A stretch of 64,000 bases of DNA from Ceratobasidium sp. AG-K (Eukaryota; Basidiomycota; Agaricomycetes; Cantharellales; Ceratobasidiaceae), in contig JAWNGF010000005.1 in assembly GCA_037039685.1 (NCBI GenBank), positions 2,666,001-2,730,000 on the forward strand, read 5' to 3'. Below, piece after piece: positions 45,332 to 57,165 of the stretch. Every line of letters starts with the position of its first letter. The stretch's first letter is position 1. The translations under genes and the position numbers were made by a program. The notes beneath the pieces are model-generated. The model made no database searches. It was not told where the DNA came from and was given only the letters and a program-made list of their open reading frames with translations.

Positions 45332-46599
45332 ATGTTGGCTCACCGTGTGCTGCTCGTGCGTCCGCCGCTGGGATATCCGGCGCAAGTGCGTACGATCAGT
45401 CTAGCTCGCATTGCCCTTGAACCTGCCCGGAAAACTGCGCCTCCTCCACCGCCTCCGCCTGCGACCAAGAAACCGGCGGCTACAAAGGCTACTGCTACAG
45501 CAAAGACGACTGTCACTACAACTACTACAAAGGCCACCCCAAAGGCTACTACTACCACTATCAAGAAGACTGTTGCTCCAGCTACTAGGACCGCATCGAG
45601 CTTGACTCCCGAGCAAAAGGCGGCGAAGAAGGTGGTCGCAGCAGCAACCAAGCAAAAGGAACGCGAAAAGGCAGCTGCAGATAGGCAGAAGAAGAAGGAG
45701 CAAGCCTTGAAAGCAAAGGAGAAGGAAAAGGAGAGACTTGCGAAAGAGAGGGAAAAGCGACGTGAGCAGAAGGCACGTGCCAAGGAGCGGGAGGAGGAAA
45801 AGAGGGTGCAAGCCAAGGAGCGAGAAAGGCTCAAGGAAGAGAGACGTGAAGCTCTCCAGAGTATGTCGAAATCGACCCGTCTGGCAATTTGCACTGACGA
45901 AATGCGCCTCAGAGCCCTACCCACCTCCGCCCAAACGTCCCATGCCTGGGTACTTCCTGTTCGCCCGTGATTCCAGCGTGAAGCGTCAAAGGGGCGAAGG
46001 TATTACCGAGGATTCTATGTTCGCAAGCGAAGCATGGAAAGCCCTAACCGAAGCAGAGCGCGAGGTACCACATTTATTCATTAGTTCGGCCATCCCTCAC
46101 ACTCTCGCAGGCCTATAACAAAAAGAGCGAAAAGGCCCGGGCTCAGTGGAAGGAAGACGTAGCCAAATGGGTTTCTTCACTCAACTTGGCCCAGCTTACT
46201 GCCGCTCGTGCAAACCGCGAGCCCGGGACCCACGACGGTGCGACTTTCGACACCTTGCCAAAGCGCCCGGCAAATGCCTTTGCGATCTTCGTGTCCGATG
46301 TATACCGTCGTCCAGACATCCTCGACAAGGTAGATGCCCAGGCGGCCAAGGAATCCGGCGGAGATGACACCAAGGCAAAGCGGCTGAGGATTGGTCTCAT
46401 CGGACGGACTGCTGGCGATATGTGGAGGTCGATGCCTGAGCGAGAGAAGGGAGTAAGTGTCCAATTGTGCGACTTGCCGCGTACCTGACAAAACTAGGTC
46501 TACATGGCGAAAGCTGCGGACGCAAAGAAAGTGTGGGAAAAGAACTTTGGTCACCTCCTGTCCGCTCAGAAGGAAGCCATTGCCGCCGCTCATCCTTGA
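45332..46599 (+). CDS. Mitochondrial two-HMG-box protein, Abf2/TFAM-like
   Basis: Probable mitochondrial DNA-packaging protein. Exons: 45332-45860, 45913-46064, 46111-46452, 46498-46599; 1,125 nt, 374 aa. The chosen start (MLAHRVLLVRPPLGYPAQVR) gives a basic amphipathic presequence; an upstream in-frame ATG at 45269 would bury it. Ala/Thr/Lys-rich and then Lys/Glu/Arg-rich segments (about residues 45-175) predict a long charged helix. HMG box 1 starts PPPKRPMPGYFLFARDSSVK and contains EAWKALTEAEREAYNKKSEK. HMG box 2 starts LPKRPANAFAIFVSDVYRR and contains GDMWRSMPEREKG and AKKVWEKNF. The charged linker is longer than in yeast Abf2. Nuclear HMG proteins are the alternative, but the presequence argues against it. 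Confidence 0.85.
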
Positions 46600-47062
46600 A
46601 GTTGTGAATCAACTGTGTTCAAAATATGCTTGCAACAATATAAATAAGCGAACAATATGCGTGTTTTGGCCCTGCACGTATGTACATGTAATCAAAGTGG
46701 TTCGCTTCCTTCCTCAAAGATTAACCTCCCCGATCAGACGCGTAGTTAACTTATGGACCCTCAATCTCGCCACTCCCATCGTGTAACCCTCAATTTGCAC
46801 TGTTGTAAACCCACCACTCTGACAAACTTGACCAATGATATTCCGTTTCACCACTCCAGATGAGCCCTGCATTTGATCTCGCGTGGCCTTGTTCGAGACT
46901 GCCGCCGGCTCAAGTCGGGCTCGTTCGATTTCGCCCATGGATCGTGCGGGTGGACTGATTTCCGCAAGTTGTTCGTATCCTCTTACGATAATTGGGGCAT
47001 GTATTTTTTCCGTATAAAACCCCGTGGTCCTGCTCGGTTGGTTCTTCACTGTTCCCCACAAC
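46600..47062. other. Promoter interval upstream of the sterol oxidase gene
   Basis: About 460 bp, no gene. It separates two plus-strand genes. Confidence 0.4.
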
Positions 47063-48233
47063 ATGAACTCTACAGTTTCGAGCCATCGAGCGACGTCGGC
47101 CGAGCTCTATGCGGCCGCTGGCACTGATTTCTCACAGCTTAGCTGGCTCGAGACGCAGTGGGCTGCGTGGTACTTGTTGATTGGGGACCCCATCATTGCG
47201 ACGGGGTTGATGTCCTTCATTTTACACGAGGTGCGTCTTTGCTTTACTCGAGCTGCAATTAGGATCATAATGTTGGGTTTAATAGGTCGTGTACTTTGGT
47301 CGATGCCTACCGTGGATCATCATCGACGCGATACCCTACTTCCGGAGATGGAAACTCCAACCAGTAAGCATTCACCCCGTCTAACCAATCACCTCTAACG
47401 CCATCGCAGAACAAAGTCCCAACCGCCAAAGAACAATGGGAATGCACTAAACTCGTACTCTACTCTCACTTTACGATTGAACTCCCCCAAATCTGGTTTT
47501 TCCACCCCATCGCCGAAATGTGCGGAATGAAGACCTGGCAATTGCCGTTCCCCGACTGGAAAACCGCACTCGGCCAGATTGCCATTTTCTTCGTGTTTGA
47601 GGACGCGTTCCACTACTTTGCACACAAGGCTCTGCATTATGGTCCGCTGTACAAGCACATCCACAAGGTTCACCACAAGTATAGCGCGCCGTTTGGTCTT
47701 GCTGCCGAGTATGCGCATCCGGCCGAGGTGTTTATTCTGGGTATGGGTACGATTGGTGGACCGTTGCTGTATTGCTTGGCTGGACAGGAGTTGCATATGA
47801 TTACTGTCCTTACTTGGGTCACGTTGAAGCTCTTCCAGGCTGTTGATGCGCACAGTGGTTATGGTGAGTAGACCGGTGTATCGGGTGGCGCGTGGCTAAT
47901 CCGTTTAAAGACTTCCCCTGGTCATTGAATCGCCTCATTCCCTTCTGGTCTGGCGCTGAGCACCACGACTTCCACCACATGGCCTTTGTTAACGTGAGTT
48001 ATTTTCGATTATGAGTGGTCATCCTCTCATTATGTTTCATGCAGAACTTTGCAACCTCTTTCCGCTGGCTCGACTACTTCCTTGGTACCGATGACAAGTA
48101 CCGAGAATACAAGCAGCGATTGGCAGCCGCCGCCGTCAAAGACCGCGCTGCACTTGAGAAGAAGCTCCTCGAAGAGGCAGAGAAGGAGGGGATTGTTGCT
48201 GCCAACGAGGCAGAGAAGCTACGGTTGTTTTGA
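47063..48233 (+). CDS. ERG25: C-4 methylsterol monooxygenase (ERG25)
   Basis: ER membrane di-iron oxygenase that oxidises the C-4 methyl groups of sterol intermediates in ergosterol synthesis. Exons: 47063-47230, 47286-47363, 47410-47863, 47911-47993, 48045-48233; 972 nt, 323 aa, a normal length. Histidine boxes of the fatty-acid-hydroxylase superfamily are intact: [17 protein letters not shown] and EHHDFHH. Hydrophobic segments lie at [19 protein letters not shown] and near residues 195-230. The C-terminus is a charged helix ([13 protein letters not shown]). An [13 protein letters not shown] segment between boxes is typical. No unusual feature. Confidence 0.96.
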
Positions 48234-48973
48234 GGGGTACAATGGGCTCACTAGTGCACTTTCATCATTTCATCTTTCGTTATTGTTGTTTTATAGACGA
48301 TTCATGCACATACTGTAATAAGGAAAGCATCCAAGATATCCTGGATGAGTTTTAAGTGGGAATCAATTGGCTTTTTGCGAACAACTTGACCTTGAGATAC
48401 GTGCAGGTTAACGGAACCCGAACTGTGCCGGCTACCCCAGGCTGATCATATTCTCGAGGGATAATAGATCAAATCACCGTCAGTATCGACCTCCTCCGTA
48501 CCTTTGGAGTGGATTCAACACCTGGACCGACTACCTACATCATCCGGCCGCCAATTTCCTCCTGTTTTAGTAGCAATTGCCAGTGACTGCAACTCTCACT
48601 TTCTGAGAATCTATCCGAGCATTTAGTCTTTATCAACGGCGCATCTCAACCGATGGTTTTCTATGGTACTGTCCGCGCGAATGCCATCGCAAGGTTCTCA
48701 ATCAGACCTCTAACAAACTCTCCTGAAGAGTGGCGAGCAACTTCCTTCCCGTATATGCGGCAGGCCAAATCCGACCACGTCCGAACGCTTACATAATCTC
48801 ACCAAGCGAATTGTCCAAGGATAATTGATTATGACATAAAATGACAGGGCTACATGGAAAACAATGTCCGTACAATGACGCTACAGCTGGAAATTCCTTC
48901 AGTTTTGGCGTCCATCTATAGGGCGCGCGGCATCTAGATAAGTGCGCGGAATGTGACTGACGGTCACGCCCGA
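48234..48973. other. Intergenic between convergent genes
   Basis: About 740 bp holding two 3' ends. No gene or repeat supported. Confidence 0.4.
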
Positions 48974-49943
48974 TCAATACTGCCACTTTGCCCAGAATCC
49001 ACCGCTCTTTCGACCAAAGATGCCCGGTGTCGTCGATGCGGTGGCTGCAGGGTCGGTCGTCGATGCAGTGGCCGCAGGGTCGGTTGTGATTGTTACCTAA
49101 TTAAGACGAGTGGTTAGTGATGCCCGGGGTGGATTGATAGAAATAGGTATGTTGTTCGGAGGATGGCTGAGTGATGAACAAGGGATCCAGGAACTTACCA
49201 CGACGGTATCTGTCCCTACTCCGAAGTCGGAGAAAGTAGCAAGCGGGTCAGAGATACTGAAGGTATCCGTAGCTGTAGTCGTTGGGAACGGGTTAGTCGG
49301 TGGCTCGGTTGCCGCTGGGAAAGGATCCGAAATTGTTGGGAACGGATCGGTTGCTGCCGGGAGCGTCTCAGATGGTAATGCGAGAGTATCCGTTGCCGTT
49401 GGGAAAGGATCCGTTGTAACGGGGATTGTCTCTGTCGGAGGTACGAAAGTATCAATTATCGATGACTCGGGTACGAATGTAGACGGATCCGTAGGGAGGG
49501 GGAAGGTATCGGTTATGATAGATGTTACTTCCGGGGGAGGTGCGCTGTCGGTCTGTTCGGGCGAATCAGGGTTAGGACGAGAATGGTAAATTGGCTAATA
49601 GGAAGGCGTACGACGGCCGGTCCACACTCTCCAGTGACGGTGACAGTCTTGGTCTTGTATTTGGTTACCGTCTTGGTTTTGAAACTGCCCTGTGGTGGTA
49701 AATCGCTAAAGTGTTAGGCTTGCCGACCATAACACTAAACCCAACGAACCTTTGGTACTAGCAAGGTAACTTGGGTTGTCAAGAGCTCATAGTTGCGGGC
49801 CTCCTACATGCCCGTCAGTATCAACCCCCAAGCCGATAAGAAATTGAACTCACTAAGTCCCGAGCCTCCAACCCATCTCCAGTGGCCTGCACAGCGGCAG
49901 CAGCAGCAAATACCGCAAGAGTCTTGAGCGTGAGCGACACCAT
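48974..49943 (-). CDS. Secreted Thr/Pro-rich repeat protein, 232 aa
   Basis: Five exons: 49943-49854, 49803-49750, 49689-49612, 49552-49199, 49096-48974; 699 nt in frame. Signal peptide MVSLTLKTLAVFAAAAAVQA with likely cleavage after Ala. A Lys/Thr-rich segment follows (FKTKTVTKYKTKTVTVTGEC). Exon 4 is built from imperfect repeats of the type TDPFPTATDT and SETLPAATDPFP, a mucin-like stretch suited to heavy O-glycosylation. Exon 5 contains a tandem TTDPAATAS repeat and ends in IFGRKSGGFWAKWQY, which is not a GPI signal. A cell-wall or secreted surface role is inferred. The antisense strand is also open over the repeats because of composition and is not taken as a gene. Confidence 0.75.
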
Positions 49944-51083
49944 TTTGCACCTGATTCTCGCACGGACTTTGAACCCGGTGTACGACAGGAGGGGAGGGTC
50001 GATCTCAGGCTCGCATCCTCCGGCCTTTTATCTTTGCTGGCACCGAGCTGAGCCAAGCGAAGACTGGCTTTCTGACGCGACGTCCGGTATAACGCTCCTG
50101 ATCATCTCCGCAGCAAAATAGGTTCGACGTGGCAGGTGGCCGAGATTCCCCATATGCTCAAGCCTGCTTCGATGAAGCAAGAGACGAGCGCCTCATCATA
50201 TCGATGTCACATGCCCATGGTCACAATTGCCTAGAATGGCAAATCCATCGTGGAAAGCACTAGCCGACTAGTCGAGTGTTGGCGGGAGCGGGTAGTCGCC
50301 CGATCTCTGTTGGGTGCGAGTTGCCCGTCGTGGTCGGCCATCAACCACAGAGCCCGGACCCTGCGCCAATCAAAAGAGTCCAAATAAAAGTAATCCAATT
50401 ACAAACCCAGAGTCACTCGGACAATACATCGTGTCACGCAGCCCTGGAATATTCCCGAGGTTACATCTCTACCTGATCCACGTCTAGGACAAGAACATCG
50501 AATGCGACAAACACCCGAACTACCCGCGTGACAATTGAGCCCGACTCCACTTTGCTTCGCAGGTTAAATTTGGGGCACGTTAGACCGAGATCGTTTCGCA
50601 CACTCACGCGGTCGCCCTCGCGTGAGTATGTTCGACGAAGTCGAAGTTGATCTGACTGCGCAAGTCGGCATGGAACGTCGATGAGGCCGTTTCACGCATC
50701 AGACAGTCTTTCGACTGAGCTCGTGCTTGTATCAAGTACCTTACCAGGGGATCTGCGTGACCCCGGAAATCAGCTCGGATATTAGCCTCTTGGCGGGGGC
50801 TCGGAGAAGCTTCTCGGAGCCTTCTCTCATTCCAAGTGTTAATCCTAACAATGCGAGGTTTGTGTCTAGGTCAATGACGTCATTCATTCGGGCAAGATAA
50901 TAACCGGCGATGATACAAGCAAAAGTACGAAAAGCACTGATTAGACGGGGACTATATTAAATGAAATCTGAGTACTAGGGGATCTGGCGATCGAGTCCAA
51001 CTCACAAATGAAACCAAAATATCCCCGGAGAAATACACAGGATAAGAAAGGAGGGTCACGATTGGTCATCTCCATATAGCTCC
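49944..51083. other. Intergenic, no supported gene
   Basis: Contains the presumed promoter of the Thr/Pro-rich protein gene. No other feature recognised. Confidence 0.4.
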
Positions 51084-51740
51084 TCAACCAAGACTCGCCT
51101 CGGCTGAATGCTGCGGCCTGTTGGCGGGCTCGGGGTTGCGCCGGGTGTGAGCGTCTCGGGCCGCCGCGGTCCAATTTGCAGAAATGACGGATTGGGGTGA
51201 AAGTTCTACGAGGTTGATGTGTCGTTCAGCGTGACTTGGATCGACGCCAGAAATATCGGGGTAGGCTTCCTCATAAAATCGAATACGTCGGTACCGCCTT
51301 CGCTTTGATGAGCGTGCCCGGTCGTTTTCCAATCCTCGCCGGATTTCCGCACGATGTGAATCGTTGTATCGCTCGGGGGCCTTTAGAGTCCCACTTGCGA
51401 CCTTCAACCGCAGAGTGAGCAACGAAGTTCTTGTCGAACTAAGCTGTCGAACAGCGTAGATGCGTGCGAGCAACCAGCTACCGAACAACTTCCTCACCTC
51501 TCGGCGGCAGGCATCCTCGGCGACCGAATGGAGCAAGCTCGGCTCCGTCAGGGCGGAGGCTTGACCCTCCAGGGTCCGCGCGTGCAGCGCCTGACTGACC
51601 AGGGCGCTGATGAGGAGCGCAGTACAGCGTTGCTCATCGGCCGCGACAACGTTAGGAGGTTGCAATGGACAGACTGGAGGTCTAGGAAATTTGGGAGACT
51701 GGTGGTGTAAGATAATGGTGGTCATCGGGTCGAGGAGCAT
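51084..51740 (-). CDS. Hypothetical protein, single exon, up to 218 aa
   Basis: A long uninterrupted frame begins MLLDPMTTIILHHQSPKF and ends RPQHSAEASLG. The middle has helix-like stretches (LLISALVSQALHARTLEGQ; AEDACRREVRKLFGSWLLAR) and a basic cluster (SSKRRRYRRIRFYEE). No signal peptide, membrane segment or family recognised. Codon pattern and length are compatible with a gene, but a chance frame cannot be excluded. Confidence 0.35.
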   Translation of the reverse strand: MLLDPMTTIILHHQSPKFPRPPVCPLQPPNVVAADEQRCTALLISALVSQALHARTLEGQASALTEPSLLHSVAEDACRREVRKLFGSWLLARIYAVRQLSSTRTSLLTLRLKVASGTLKAPERYNDSHRAEIRRGLENDRARSSKRRRYRRIRFYEEAYPDISGVDPSHAERHINLVELSPQSVISANWTAAARDAHTRRNPEPANRPQHSAEASLG

Positions 51741-52402
51741 GGTTTGAAGATGAACTCAGGGTGACCGCTGGAACTATATCGTTCCCTCGATCTATTAAAC
51801 ACTTCCGTAAGATTGTCACCGGCAATTTTTGATTGATTGATTTGCTGACCCGCTTGGCTTGTTAGCCTTGGGCTGGAGCAAACCCGATGAGTACCAGAGC
51901 GGATAGATCCATAGTCGCGCACTGACAAGGGACTCGGACCAAGCAGGCCTCAAATATCCAAAGGAGTTTCGAAGGAAGGATGTCAATGTTTGAATCTTCG
52001 AGAGGTTGACTATCTAGTTCACGAGCGACAAACGCAGTACCTGCCATGCTACATGTCGAAAGGGATCCGGCGCTACGACAGCTAGGACAGAAGTCGCACA
52101 CAAGCTCCACGTAATAATCAGAACCTTGATTTCCAAAAATAGAAAGGATCCAACGTGTCGAGACAAGTCGACGAGTTCCTATCAAAACGACAAACGTGCG
52201 GGTGGTGGCCAGGTGCAAGACCAAAGACGTAACCGCCAAGCGCTTGCTGCTTACGAATCTCGGTTGTAGCTCAACCACGACAGATCCGAATTCCCACGCC
52301 TCCATCCTGGCCATTTCAACACACAGACTGGCCGCCTTGTGGCCGAGACACCCACCATCCATCAACCTTCATAGGCTCGTTAGACAACGAAGCACGACCG
52401 CT
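51741..52402. other. Upstream region of the isomerase gene
   Basis: About 660 bp without a supported gene. A minus-strand open stretch of 167 codons (52365-51862) has no recognisable domain and overlaps the promoter of the isomerase gene. Confidence 0.35.
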
Positions 52403-53808
52403 ATGCCTTCGCCCGCACTACTCAAACTCGACCATGGTCCCAACTCGAATCCACCTTCGCGACGGGGGTCGATGGCGGCTGTTCCGACGCTAGGGATGGC
52501 AGAGTTTTCACAGTCGTCGTATGTCAAGGAGGCGTTGAAACGGGCGACGATGCAGCTTGAAGTTCTAGAGAGTTCGAAACGACTGGCCGCATACACTGCC
52601 GTGGACCATCATGTGTTGCCTGAACATACTGTGAGTTGTTGTATTTATCTTCAGATATCATAGATTTATGTATCATGACGAATCATAGGTGATTGGTGTG
52701 GGATCTGGTATGTATTCGGGTCATCGGAGCACAATACCAATAGACCTGAAACCTTGGTCTAGGATCGACCGTCCCCTATGTCGTGGACCGGATTATCCAG
52801 CAGGGTGATAAACTCAATAAGCACCGAGTATTTATCCCAACAGGTGTGTCACATCCCACCATCGAACCTTCCTATTGAACCTGACCCTCGTCGATCAAAG
52901 GCTTTCAATCAAAAGAGCTTATCGTAAATGGAGGGTTAAAGCTTGGCGACGTAGACCAGTACCCAACGATTGATGTGACAATTGACGGTGCCGATGAGTA
53001 CGTGATTTTTGAGGTTTGTCTTGGCTCTTTGATTGAAACGGATTTGCGTTTAGAGTCGATAGTGAACTCAACTGCATCAAGGGCGGAGGAGCTTGTCATT
53101 TGCGCGAGAAGGTGCTTGCTGAGGCAGCGGAAACGTACGTATTCGAGTTGCTAAAACTATGCGAGTTTAACCACCTAGCACAGCTTCATTGTGGTCGCAG
53201 ATTACCGTAAAAACACTGGTTTATTAGGGAAAAGCGTGAGTTCTAACCGTGCGGATATTGCCGTACGTTTATTTGAATTGCACCTAGTGGAAGCAAGGTG
53301 TACCAATTGAAGTCGCTCCGTTTGCCTACGCGAAATTGCTTCAGAATTTGCATCGTTTAGGTACGCATGGTACAACTCTACGTGCTTTATTCACTATCTA
53401 GAACTTGAGACGTGTAGGATCGCCAGAAGCTAAGTTGCGCATGGCCAAAATGAAAGCTGGACCGATTGTGACCGACAACGGCAACTTCTGCATCGACGCT
53501 CCATTTGATGAAGCGTACATGAAGGACCCACATGATGTGAGTTCGCTTTTTATTCGAAATTTCTCGTGGCACTAATGCATTATTATAAGCTTCTGGCTAA
53601 GATTAAGATGCTCACGGGTGTGGTCGAGGTGGGTTTATTCTGTGGAATGGCCAAGGCAGCTTACTTCGGCAATGAGGTACGTATCGCTAGTTTGCAATCC
53701 CTGAAGCAGAGCCAGAAACTGAGTCCTCGGTCGTAGGATGGGAGTGTTACTGTTCGGTATGAGAATGGCAGGCAACAAACCATTAGTGCCTCGGCCATTG
53801 AGGAGTAG
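52403..53808 (+). CDS. RKI1: Ribose-5-phosphate isomerase A
   Basis: Interconverts ribose-5-phosphate and ribulose-5-phosphate in the non-oxidative pentose phosphate pathway, cytosolic. Ten exons: 52403-52630, 52689-52707, 52763-52843, 52901-52997, 53054-53134, 53184-53235, 53288-53360, 53418-53536, 53590-53676, 53737-53808; 909 nt, 302 aa. An N-terminal extension of about 45 residues precedes [20 protein letters not shown]. Motifs: [17 protein letters not shown] (phosphate loop), [21 protein letters not shown] (active-site Asp), [33 protein letters not shown], and a C-terminal [16 protein letters not shown]. Exon 2 is only 19 nt. An in-frame upstream ATG at 52196 exists but gives a poor extension. 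Confidence 0.95.
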
Positions 53809-54763
53809 CTTACTGGCCACGATGTTACAATTCTGGTTCTACATTCACATTACCCTGCTCGTCAAGTTCTCTTCAGGAGCACGATTTGCCAAATAGGAGT
53901 TTGCTTAAACTTTGGATTTGTTTAGTTATAATTGCTTTTCTGCTTTTTTTGCCGAGAATTGTCTTTGCCTCCCAGTTGCTTGGTCCTCGCCACGCGCATA
54001 ACAGCCACCATGGCTATTCGAGAGGCTATTGATCGCCAGTCAACAAAGGCTAATTCCAAATCGTACGAGCCACGCGCGCAAGATTACCCGCATATACGAA
54101 TCAGGTACGGTCTGCATATACCGATACAGTTGACCCCTACCCATGATGCATAACAGAATTACCCTGTAAACTGCAACTACCAATTCAATTAACTCGAGGT
54201 GAGTGAGTATATGCGCTGATCTTCATAACATTTCCGTACGTATCGCTACGTTGCAGAGCGAGTTTGGATTCATCTTGATGTTAAGTATCACCGATCCTTC
54301 GGTGGCCTGTTGTTTTGCCTTGCCCATATCGTCAGTCATAGTCCAGTTTTTTAGTTGCCCATTGTCCAACATTGACACCGAGCCCAAGGCTTGAAAATGC
54401 ATCCTCATGAAAATCGTGTTACAAATTAATATCAATGGGACTATAAGTTAGAGCCGTAGATGTTATAGGCGTGATACGTATAGAACAATAAATAACGTTG
54501 TAGTGAGAGCCCACAGCGATAACCAAGAGTGCCATTGGCTTTATGCCCATGCTCGTCGCTCTCGGAGTCACATCTCTTTGCGTGGGTTGTTTATTATCTG
54601 CACCCTGAACCACCGATTTTACAGCTTGATACCGCAATAGTAGTTATTTGCGCAGCTACTTTTAATGTTGGGCTAAGCCACCACAAGCTAATCCACCTGA
54701 CTTCACGAATAAGCGCCAAGTCATGAGATTATGTAACCGATAATGTGAAACTAAAATCTGACC
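53809..54763. other. Intergenic, no supported gene
   Basis: About 950 bp between two plus-strand genes; no domain-bearing frame, repeat or RNA gene recognised. Confidence 0.4.
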
Positions 54764-55947
54764 ATGACCACCCCACCTCCAAACGCCGGTAAACCCATCA
54801 CTCCTGCTCCAGCTAAGCCTGAGGAGGAAGACTTGGATGAACTAGACGGTGAGACAAGCATCTCAGTGCTTGTTACGAACCGAAGCAAATTTATTGTAAT
54901 CATCGGCTCCTAGATCTCCTCGATCACTTTACCCCCGCACCATCCTCGGTCCCTCCGACCGCACCCCCGCCTGCCGCATCTACTTCCGCAACCAGGACTT
55001 CTGACACGACAAATGTTGACGCATTCTCGGAGGACTTTGAGGCTGCTCTTGCACGTGAGATGGAGGAGATGATGCGCGGGGAGATAAGCGGTGCAGCTGG
55101 GGGTTCAACAAACGACCTTGCAGCAGCATGGCAAAAGATGCTTATCGGAGATCTAGAAGGGACTAGCGGGCAAGAGAATATGGCCGAGTTATTCAAGAAT
55201 CTTGGAGTCGATTCTGCCTCTGCCGGAGTTGCCGCGGATAAGGAGGGTGCTACTGATCCTGACCCAGACGCAGCTTTCCAACGGACAATCCGGCAAGCGA
55301 TGGACAAGCTCAAATCATCCGACGAGAGTGCACGTGCCGGATCAGGACCAGGTGGCGATGCTGAGGCATTCGCAGAACTACTTAAGTCATTGAGTGAAGG
55401 CGGAGAAGGAGAGGACGGTGGAGAGGGCCTACAAAGCGCAATTGAGGGTATGATGGGCCAGCTCATGGGCAAGGAGATCCTGTATGAGCCATTGGTAGAG
55501 ATGAACGACAAGGTAAGCCAAGGGCCTATGCTACGATCGTGAGTTTAACACATAGCATAGTTCCCCGCGTACTTTACCGAGCATCCGAACTTGCCAGAGG
55601 ATGATCTGAAGCGATACAAAGCGCAAGAGGCAATCGTCAAGAAATTGGTGACGATCTTTGAAAGGCCAGAATATTCCGATGACAATATGGAGATGAATAA
55701 GGAAGTACTTAAGCTTATGAATGAGGTAAATAGCATGTCCGATGTTATTCCATCAATGATTCTAAGCATATTGTAGATGCAGGAGCTTGGCTCGCCGCCG
55801 ACGGAGATTATGGGAGACGTCCCTCCAGGTTTCGTAAGTGTTTGGCCTTACAAATTTAGAACCTAGACTCAGTTTCTTCGTCAGGATTTCAACTCCGCAG
55901 ACAGCATGGCCAAAATGCTAGAATCTGACGGGTGCACTATTGCATAG
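54764..55947 (+). CDS. PEX19: Peroxisomal membrane protein chaperone/import receptor Pex19
   Basis: Cytosolic receptor that binds peroxisomal membrane proteins and docks on Pex3. Exons: 54764-54848, 54914-55512, 55561-55725, 55777-55833, 55885-55947; 969 nt, 322 aa. The N-terminal Pex3-binding-type helix is EEEDLDELDDLLDHF. The middle has acidic Ala/Gly-rich helices with AFSEDFEAALAREMEEMM. The conserved C-terminal block runs GMMGQLMGKEILYEPLVEMN, then FPAYFTEHPNLPEDDLKRYK. The protein ends CTIA, a CaaX box for farnesylation, as known for Pex19. Introns are about 48-65 nt. Confidence 0.95.
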
Positions 55948-57165
55948 ATGATGATACACATATTTCTTGCACAACCAACGTTGCTATGAAACAGCTAGGA
56001 TTGGGCCCGAGCATATAAATAAGGTCGGAATCGCCAGGACGGTGCCACTTCTTGTCGAACTTGTGTCCTGGGAGAGGTCTAGTGGTCTAATATGAAATTT
56101 GGATCCACGACCCCGCTAGTAAACCCCAGCCAATGTAGGAACAATCGCCATAAACAGTAACGGTGAAAGTCAGGTCCCAATAATCGTGCGTCGGAATTAT
56201 ATAAACGAGTAACTTGTTTTGTTCGACCGGAGAACTTCGATATAGCATGAGAAAACCTTCGACGCGCGATCAAAGGTAAACCATTATGCGCCTGGGACTA
56301 CATGCGCGGCGCCTGGAGGTCAGGGGGATCGAGCAGGCACCTTTCCTATACAGTCGGACAAGTTTGAGCGCAAGCATGATTTTTGTACATCATTTTTGTG
56401 ATGCTAGCAGCTTCCTCGGGCCTCCTTTTAGAATTTACGAGCCCATTATCGACGCTTAAAATAGCACTTCAGGTGGCGTAATTTTGATCACAGTGATTCC
56501 GCAGCAACCATTCCTAGGCTTGATTTATAAAACTGAGCACCAAAGTCAGCACTCTCATATGAAAGATTAGGAGAGACCTTTTTCACCCAACCGCCCACGC
56601 ATGTGTGGTATGTGTCTCGCATTCAATGTCTCATGCAAGCACTGGCACTTGTGCGGTGTTAGTTAAGCGCATATACACGCGCGCTTTCCATAGATCCAAT
56701 CATCTCTGACTTAGAATTTATGGACCTACGCCCTATCATGAGCCTCAAGCGCTTTGAGCTCACGTCGTATAATATGCGCCCAAAACCTGATTTCATTTGC
56801 TTTGACTTACTGGGTGCAGTCATTAGCGCCTTGGTTCGGCCTTCTTCTCGGCACCGATATTTGAAATAGCTGCTCCAAGGTCTTGTGGCTGCCATAAGGT
56901 TATGACGTGCCTCCTATACAATCGTCCGCGTTTTATTCTAGACGCGCGACAATAACGGAATCCTCGAGGTTGGCGTATAGAAACCTACCATATATATGCA
57001 GCTTTTTAGAAGCATGACCTATCCACGGCAGCGCTCTCGTCATAGATTGATTGAAAATGACCGCACCTCAGCCATGAGGGAGCTTGGCGTGCGTTTATAT
57101 GCGACACGATAAAGTTGGGTGGAATCATGCTATCGCAGCTACGACAACACCCCCACCCATATACA
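55948..57165. other. Intergenic, no supported gene
   Basis: About 1.2 kb; short frames only. A TATATATGC motif near 56990 could belong to the thaumatin-like gene promoter. Confidence 0.4.

Noticed and set aside
45340..45924. A 194-codon minus-strand Ser/Phe/Leu/Val-rich frame
   Set aside because: Antisense shadow of the Lys/Glu/Ala/Thr-rich region of the HMG-box gene.
49110..49589. A 159-codon Gly/Ser/Val-rich plus-strand frame
   Set aside because: Antisense to the Thr/Pro-rich repeat exon, which has a signal peptide and consistent splicing.
51862..52365. A 167-codon minus-strand frame upstream of the isomerase gene
   Set aside because: No domain, overlaps the promoter and 5' leader of a well-supported gene.
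54924..55511. A 195-codon Ser/Ala-rich minus-strand frame
   Set aside because: Antisense shadow of Pex19 exon 2.
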